Positions 57,516-64,000 of a stretch of 64,000 nt of DNA are shown one piece after another. Position 1 is the stretch's first letter. Each line of letters opens with the position of its first letter. This stretch comes from Eucalyptus grandis (lineage: Eukaryota; Streptophyta; Magnoliopsida; Myrtales; Myrtaceae). The notes below the pieces were generated by a model that was not told the origin of the DNA, made no database searches, and saw nothing but the letters and a program-made list of their open reading frames with translations. The position numbers and the translations under genes were made by a program. The stretch lies in contig NC_052614.1 in assembly GCF_016545825.1 (NCBI RefSeq), positions 32,265,669 through 32,329,668 on the forward strand. Reading direction: 5' to 3'.

Positions 57516-58634
57516 ATCTCCTCCTATGTTCACCATACATCACAATCCAATAAGGTGATCAGTGTAATGTTCAAACAAACATGAATAATCCACATTCAAT
57601 CCAAGACAATCAACTCGGATCAGTCAAAGAGTATTAAACTAAATCATCATTTACTCATCATTCTTACCATGAATTTGTTCTGAGATCAACAAATCAAAAT
57701 AAGTATTATGAGTTTTAGATTCAGTTCACAACTAACATATGCATACTAGTCAAGTAAGTATAAATAAGCCAGTCAAAATAGTCCAAGGCCTTACAAATAT
57801 AAAAAATAATGCTCACAAAATAGAAATAGCAAAATGTAATTCTCAAATAAATAGACTCCACCATAATAGGCAGTAGCAGGTAAACTATCAAGTCCCCACA
57901 CACTCTAAACGATATATATTCATTCATCAAGTAAGTCATCCTAGTCAAGATCCCACTCATTAAGCTCTCCTCCATATCTGCCATCCCCTGTAGAATGTCA
58001 AATATGAATTTCATATTATCATGAATTCAATCATTTGAATAAAAACTTAGCAACATTCCATCAGGCAGAGAAGAACATATATTGATGTCATAAAGCATCA
58101 TAATATCATGTTTATAAGCATCAATCAAGTTTCATATATTATGAACAATACCTAAACAATGTGATTTACAAAGAGCCATCAATTTAAGTTTATTTGTAGA
58201 AAAATAACTATTGTCTAGTTTCAAAGAACATGACCAATAGTTAAGTCACCTATAATAACCTAGTCATGTAATATCAAGTTTTAATTAAAAACAAGACCAG
58301 CAGGCTTCTTATGTAAACAATTGTTTCTATGTTTCAATTTGGAATGTCACAGTTACTAATTCCTTGAAATCAAATAATCTAGCATCAAGTTTGGAATGAG
58401 ATCATTTAACCAAAAAGGATAGTTCAACCTAATTGAATTGTATCATCAAGTTTGGAATGACACAATTTTCCCCAATAGAACATTTGAATTAGGTTAAAGT
58501 CATCTTCATCAAGTTTGGAATGAGATAACTCACCCTTTTCAAATTAGTTAGCAATTGTGAACATCGATGAAACATATAAACTGTGCTTATCATTGTAGCC
58601 AATAAAGAAAGATTCGATAATTCAAAACACACAA
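57516..58634 (-). other. 3' non-coding region of the second copia element
   Basis: About 1.1 kb between RNase H and the LTR, AT-rich. Around 58380-58540 ATCAAGTTTGGAATGA recurs three times at about 60-bp spacing. The small ORF at 57721-58014 has no motif. Confidence 0.55.
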
Positions 58635-61618
58635 TTAAAAGATAAGTAAATGGTAATTAAGACTTGCATATATAGTCTTTAACCCCAGTTCCCCCACTGT
58701 TTTGAATAATCGATCTTTAGGCATACCTTTGGTGAGAGTATCGGCTATGTTATCCTTCGATCTCACATCGATCAAGGTGATAACCCCTTGTTCTCTCAGA
58801 TAATTCAACAACACATGTCTCAGTCTTACATGTCTTCTCTTTGAATTAAAGAGAGCATTCTTGACAACTTGGACAGCTGCTTGATTATCACAAAATAGGC
58901 TTAACGAATTAATATTTAGCCGAGTTAAAGGAATATCCATAATCAGATTCTTTATCCACTCTGCCTCTTCACCAGCTGAGGCTAAAGCAAAAAGTTCCGA
59001 TTTCATAGACGATAATGCAATACAAGTCTGTCGTTTGGATTTCCAAGTAATAGCAGCTCCACCCAAAGCAAATACATATCCACTAGTGGACTTACTATTT
59101 ACAATATCTGAGCACATGAGGCATAAGAATATCCATCCACAGTTGGAGGATAACCAGAATAATAGAGAGCATAATCTTTAGTACCTTTAAGGTATCTCAT
59201 TAGCCTATCAAGGGCATTCCAATGCTCTTTACTAGGATTACTAGTAAAACGACTCAGCATGCCAACTGTAAAGGCTATGTCAGGTCTAGTGCAACTCATA
59301 GCATACATGAGACTACCAAATAGTTTCAAGTACTTTAACTGATCCACGCTGGTCCTTTCATTAGGACTCAGTTTATTATTATAATCACATGGTGTCTCAC
59401 TCGGTTTACACTTATCATATCCCCAAGTAGAAAGTAGCTGCTCAATGTAATGAGTCTGGCTAAGGGAGATGACTTGCCGGTTAAAGCTTACTTTCATACC
59501 AAGAATGGTATTAGCAATACCAAGATCTTTCATGTCAAATTCTTTAGCTAAAGTAGCTTTCACATCATTCACTACAGAATGATTGGGGCCAAGAATTAAC
59601 ATGTCATCAACATACAAGCAAATGATGACTATCTTATTTGACGTAGAACGATGGTAAAGACATTTATCTGAATAACTAGACTGAAAGCCATAACTCTTTA
59701 CTACTTTGTCAAATTTAAGATACCACATCTTAGGTGCTTGTTTAAGACCATATAAGGATTTATTCAATTTACAAACTTTGTCCTCAAGACCTTTCATAAC
59801 ATATCCTTCCGATTTTTCCATGTAAATTTCCTCATTTAAATCCCCATTTAAGAAACATGTTTTTACATCCATTTGATGCACTACAAAGTGTTCAATAGAT
59901 ACAAAAGCAAGAAGAATTCTTATAGTTGATAGATGATACGCAAGTGAATAGACATCAAAATAGTCTATTCCACTATGTTGTTTATAGCCTTTAACTACTA
60001 AACGTGCTTTGTATTTGGCTATTGATCCATCACTATTCAGTTTCTTCTTCAACACCCATTTACAGTCTATAGCTTTAGCCCATTTTGGCAAATTTACTAG
60101 TTGCCAAGTGTGATTCTGCAACAAAGAGCTCATTTTATCATCTATGACTTTTGCCCACAGTAAAGATTCCCTAAATCTCATTGCTTCCTAATAGGAGAAT
60201 GGATCATCCTTAAGATGGTAAGCAACAAAGTCCTCACCAAAACTTTTGGAAATTCTCTCTCTTGTAGATACTCTAACTGAAATTGGTTCAATAGCCAACT
60301 GTGTGGAATTAGTGTCAGAAGGGTCTGCTTCAGATTCTACAAGAGATTCTGAAATCATATCTATAGATCCAGAAACATTCAAGCCTTGATCTCTGAGAAA
60401 CTTATTTTAGAAGAACATTGCATCTCTAGATTCTATCACTGTGTTAGTAGATAAATCTAAAAACCTATTTGCAGCGCTATCTTATGCACTGCCTAGATAT
60501 ACACAAGTAATGGTTCTAGATCCCACCTTAGGTTTCTTAGGATCTAGTATACTTACCTAAGCAATACAGCCCCAAGTCTTAAGAGTATCATATCTACAGG
60601 GGTGCTTATGTCATATCTCATAAGGTGTCATGGACAACTTAGAGTGCGACGACCTGTTCAAGATGTGATTAGCAATTAGAACTACTTCTCCCCAAGCATG
60701 CCAGCTGTAAGTAACATAGATTTTAACATTTCAGTTAACGTTCTATTCTTACGCTCGGCAACACCATTTGATTGGGGGTGAATAAGGAGCAGTGATTTCA
60801 AGTATTATACATTCTGAAGCACAAAATTCCTTGAACCTTGACATAGTATATTATCATCCTCTATCACTCCTAAACCTCTTAATTTTCAAGTTAAGTTGAT
60901 TTTCTACTCTAGACTTGAAAATCTTAAATTTTTCAAATGCCTCATCTTTCGATTTCAACAAATAGGCATGACAATATCTAGAAAAATCGTCTATGAATGT
61001 TATTAGATACTTCCGACCACCTTTAGTAATGTAATTTCTAAAGTCACAAATATCATAATATATTAACTCAAGAAGTTGTGTGTTTTTAGAAACCAACTTA
61101 AAGGGTTTTCTAGTGATTTTAGCCTGTGCACACATTTCACACTTGTCAAATCGAATATAAGTATCTAATGGAATGTTGTGAGTTTTAGCTAGATGTTGCA
61201 TTTTCCTGTAATTCACATGTCCAAGTCTATTGTATAGCAACTTTGGATCAATCAAAGCAGAATTCACATTATTTATGCTATCAGTATCTAAACTCAACCT
61301 ATACATACCATTAACCATGAATGCACAACCGAAATAATATGAGTTAACAGATAAAGTTACTCTATCATTCATAGTTGAAAAAGACATACCAGCTTTATCA
61401 AGCAAACTCATAGATATCAAATTTATTTTAAGTAAAGGTACTACTCTAACATGTTTCAGAGTTAGTAATTTACCCAAAGAAAGCATCAAATTTGTAGTTC
61501 CAACACAAGTCACCTTTGCCTCACCACCATTGCAATTTTCCACGATGTCTTTCACTTCTATAACTTCAGTGAGTAAATTCTTGTCATTTGTAACCTGACA
61601 AGTAGCACCACTATCCAA
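58635..61618 (-). pseudogene. copia pol: protease, integrase, RT, RNase H
   Basis: Protease site MDSGATCQVTN at 61618; GAG-pre-integrase with RLGHVNYRKM and CEMCAQAK; integrase core with YYDICDF, RFRSDRG and, after a break near 60850, NGVAERKNRTL; RT with WVLKKKLNSDGSIAKYKARLV, HQMDVKTCFLNGDLNEEIYM, LYGLKQAPKMWYLKF and intact YVDDMLILG; RNase H with SGYVFALGGAAITWKSKRQ and LFCDNQAAVQV. Stops or shifts near 60850, 60400-60182 and 59100 break the polyprotein. Confidence 0.9.
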
Positions 61619-61734
61619 TCACCACTCAGAAGAGACGCTGGCCTTTCCTTTCTTCATCATTCCAATAAAAGCTCGAGGCTCAGATCCTCTAATTAGCATA
61701 TTGGCCTCATTTTGTGGTGTGTCATTATTTAGCT

Positions 61735-62517
61735 TTTTCGGCAACCTACACTCTATTGTCCAGTGACCCCACTTTCCACAGTTATGCCACTTGCCATTCT
61801 TCTTCTTTTTGAAGATAGTCTTTTTGGCCTCTAACTGTAAAGATGATTCACCTTTTGGTGACTTGGATTTTTTTTTTTAGGTTTATTGGAGTGTGAAACT
61901 AAGTTGGCAACTGACTTTTGTTGTCCTGCTTATTCCAAACTCTTCCTAATAATATTTTGATTATCAATGTGAATATACCTCTTTAATTCATCCAGTTTCA
62001 TCTGTACCTTCAGTCTGTGCATTTCAGTTTTGAAATAACTCCATTCAATTGGTAGTTTGCTCAACACAAGATCGACAAAAAGATTATCGGATATATTAGA
62101 ATTATCATCTTTCAGCTTGTTCCTCATGTTCTTAAATTCAACTAACTGAGAGGTGATGCTTGAATTCATAGTGAATTTAAAGTCAAAAAATTTATCCGCT
62201 ATGAGAGTTTTAGAGAGCCCCTCTTGTTTTTGGAACTGAGCATTCAAGTGATCCCATATCTCTTTCGCCATCTTATACTCACTATAGGTCATAGCTAGAT
62301 TAGGATTTAGAGAGTTCAATAAGTAATCTCTACAAAAATCCTCATCTGTGTTCCATTGATATTCATCCACTTCAGTGGTAGATGCAAAATCACTTAATAC
62401 AGTATAGAATATGTCACGTTCTTTCATGCCAAATTGAACATGTAATTTCCAGCCATGAAATTCAGTAATATCAAATGATTGCAACTTTATAATATCATAG
62501 GAACTACATTTTGCCAT
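61735..62517 (-). pseudogene. copia gag (UBN2-type) with altered zinc knuckle
   Basis: Starts MAKCSSYDIIKL. Capsid-type region KEIWDHLNAQF, LVEFKNMRNKL, VLSKLPIEWSYFK runs to a stop at 61930. Further on, WHNCGKWGHWTIEC is the CCHC knuckle with the first Cys replaced by Trp. Confidence 0.85.
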
Positions 62518-62689
62518 TTTAATCAGAGAAAAGTGTTAGAAAGAGTGCACCTTGGAGTCCTCGGAGCCACAAAGTCGAATAACTCCCCTAACCTTTGATC
62601 AAATCGCTCTGTAGAGATGGAATTTGCCAAAACAAACCCCAAAAACAGATCTGGAGCACCCAAAAACCTTAAGATGGACTGCCATTGTC

Positions 62690-62800
62690 GTCGAAACTCA
62701 CTAGAAATTTCCACCGCTGAAATTTGCTGGAAATTTCGTCGCTGAAATTTGCTGGAAATTTCGTCACTGAAATTCGCTAGAAATTCATATGGAAATTTCC
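62690..62800. repeat. Short tandem repeat in the 5' leader of the second copia element
   Basis: Three to four copies of a 24-25-bp unit GCTGAAATTTGCTGGAAATT (then TCGTC), lying between the LTR and gag. Confidence 0.75.
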
Positions 62801-63087
62801 GGGTGCCGTAACTTCTCCATCCGACCTCCGATTGACACGAGTGACCACTCAAAATGTTCGTATCGACAAGTAGAACAAAGCCCAAGTGGTTTCACCCTCT
62901 AAAATTGGCTATAATTTTTGGGTTTTTGAATCAAAGATTTCGGTCACCCAAATCTTCAAACTCAGATCCCAGCCAATACCACCGTCGAAATCGAAAGTAA
63001 ATTACACCCGTGAGTTCATCTTGACAAAATCTTCAAGAAGACACCTTACTCGCTCAAATCCAACACATGAACATAATACTTCAAGAT

Positions 63088-63316
63088 TGTTAGAGGTTAT
63101 GGGTTTGAGAGAGAATAAGCGGTTGCTTGAAGTATTACATCAAGAGACGTCAAGTTTGGAACACTCAACAGTGTTACATCCACCGTAGAGAAATCATAGA
63201 GTTTTTATATGCAAGTTATTGGGCTCCGGCCTATATGGACCCAATAACCATGCTTTCACCTATTGGACTTGTATGTGGACATATTATTTTGGACTATATT
63301 AATAACATATCCAACA
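63088..63316 (-). repeat. 5' LTR (minus) of the second copia element
   Basis: 229 bp, TGTTAGAGG...TCCAACA on plus, followed by duplication CCTTC. Confidence 0.9.
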
Positions 63317-63425
63317 CCTTCAAAGCAGGGGCTTCATTCACAGCATCTCCAGTCACACCTTGTAAGCGCTTCTTTCCTGCAGCTCCTTATGGTAGGATTT
63401 TACAATTCCATAAGGTGATCCAAGA

Positions 63426-64000
63426 TAGTTGCAGGTGTTGATTGATCTGAGTAACTTTTCAATTGTGTGTCTGGTTGCGTTCTTTCTCAACATGCTCACA
63501 ACTCTGCCACATGAAGAGGATGATTAGAACAGTAAATTGTGTGGAATACGATGGTCAGTCAAGGAATTCTTGCCTCAAAGGAAATGTATGCTGAGGATGT
63601 CTTCTCAATAGGATGTTCCATCTGCACAGTGATTTTATTTTTAGCTCACACATCAACCACCTCCAAATATGGTTCTTCATTGATAATTTTATTTTTGGCC
63701 TTTGGTCTATGTCTGGTTGATCAAGAGGACCAAAGTATTAGTAAGTATAACAAGAGATAATGATTTGCTAACCAATGTAACAAATCTACCTTGCGTAGCA
63801 TGAAATTGCCATGCTTGAATAATCATGACAAAAAAGAACATGACTGTCTGAAACAGATGAAATTGAATCAGTATTCTTCTACTGGTCCAATTTGACACAG
63901 AGAAACACCACTAAGAAATTAAAAGTTGCCTGGGAATAATCTTTCAATATCCTTTCTCAAACAAGTGTGGCAGAGAATTTTAAGTCCGCTGGAAGTACAA
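63426..64000. other. Window end: probable H+-ATPase intron or decayed sequence
   Basis: No further H+-ATPase exon could be read in the last 570 bp. The small minus ORF at 63707-63898 is hydrophobic but matches nothing I recognise. Confidence 0.4.

Larger units (their letters stand above)
57317..63316 (-). mobile_element. Ty1/copia retrotransposon on the minus strand
   Basis: 6.0 kb, LTRs at 57317-57515 and 63088-63316, target duplication CCTTC (57312-57316 and 63317-63321). gag, protease, integrase, RT and RNase H all lie on minus in copia order. It splits the H+-ATPase gene just after the APALK hinge. Several stops and frame breaks (near 60850, 60400, 59100) make it inactive. Confidence 0.92.
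54872..63425 (-). pseudogene. Plasma-membrane H+-ATPase pseudogene, copy B, split by a copia element
   Basis: Minus-strand remnant of the 3' half of a plant P3A proton pump. Blocks in order: about 63322-63425 (GDAVNEAPALK, from the GDGVNDAPALKK hinge); 57180-57316 (VDIGIAVADAADAARSA, DIVLTEMSSGVIIS); 57038-57070 (MSAVSIIVGIV); 56867-56957 (FGFMFFALIWKFDFAP); 56628-56745 ([19 protein letters not shown]); 56090-56180 (SWSFVELPGLLL); 55412-55875 ([33 protein letters not shown]); 54872-54968 (last exon). Many stops and frameshifts. The C-terminus reads QQLYTF, not the QQHYTV that binds 14-3-3 proteins when phosphorylated. The intact gene would pump protons across the plasma membrane. Confidence 0.88.

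Noticed and set aside
54872..63425. A functional H+-ATPase gene
   Set aside because: Only the 3' half is present, with several frameshifts, stops, a SINE and a 6-kb retrotransposon inside an exon.

Overview
This is a window of plant nuclear DNA from a eudicot. The evidence is two TIR-NB-LRR (TNL) resistance genes, a class eudicots have and grasses lack, spliceosomal GT-AG introns, and nested plant LTR retrotransposons of the copia and gypsy superfamilies. The species cannot be read off the sequence. A woody dicot such as a Myrtaceae would fit, but that is a guess. No complete, undamaged TNL or transposon gene was found. The only sizeable intact reading frame that looks like a host gene is a membrane/coiled-coil ORF at 8490-9890.

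Layout. 1-3451: AT-rich intergenic DNA. 3452-7363: TNL gene 1 (TIR, NB-ARC and LRR exons), with a 1-bp frameshift and a doubtful acceptor. 8063-9890: a phase-0 exon pair encoding an acidic, single-TM, coiled-coil protein that could be a separate gene or a C-terminal extension of TNL1. 10094-10145, continued at 40681-40877 and perhaps 47561-47660: remnant of a plasma-membrane H+-ATPase gene (copy A, minus strand). It was split by a 30.5-kb copia nest (10146-40680; 247-bp LTRs, 5-bp target duplication CTCCC) and by a 6.7-kb two-LTR element (40878-47555; duplication CTCCA). 49372-53143: TNL gene 2, a pseudogene with a 4-bp deletion inside the MHD motif and a nonsense codon in the LRR. 54872-63425: H+-ATPase pseudogene copy B, minus strand, carrying a SINE and a 6-kb minus-strand copia element (57317-63316; duplication CCTTC). 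The order TNL then H+-ATPase remnant occurs twice, so an ancestral segmental duplication was later inflated by transposons.

The copia nest holds three further insertions. The first is a 15.1-kb gypsy element without a visible pol (10457-25565). It looks like the Tat/Ogre group: an extra ORF upstream of gag, a PBS-like TGGCGAC site, and a hypervariable 3' region made of four successive minisatellites. The second is a 6.46-kb hAT DNA transposon (27557-34013; 8-bp target duplication). The third is a 3.3-kb solo LTR (35836-39124; duplication GTTAC). Removing each one rejoins the copia sequence, in frame at the hAT and solo-LTR joints.

The most striking object is the hAT element. Besides a decayed minus-strand BED/hAT transposase it carries fragments of four unrelated host genes, all on the transposase strand and several with exon-intron borders: a RabC-type small GTPase, glutamyl-tRNA reductase, a CBP60 calmodulin-binding protein and an organellar-type methionyl-tRNA synthetase. 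It is a gene-capturing Pack-hAT. A second unusual feature is the gypsy-type LTR family (three copies). Two copies carry arrays with G-box cores (CACGTG), in one of them ten boxes spaced 39-40 bp apart, and the third copy has a different array at the equivalent place. Two of these LTRs form one element with only 24 bp between them.
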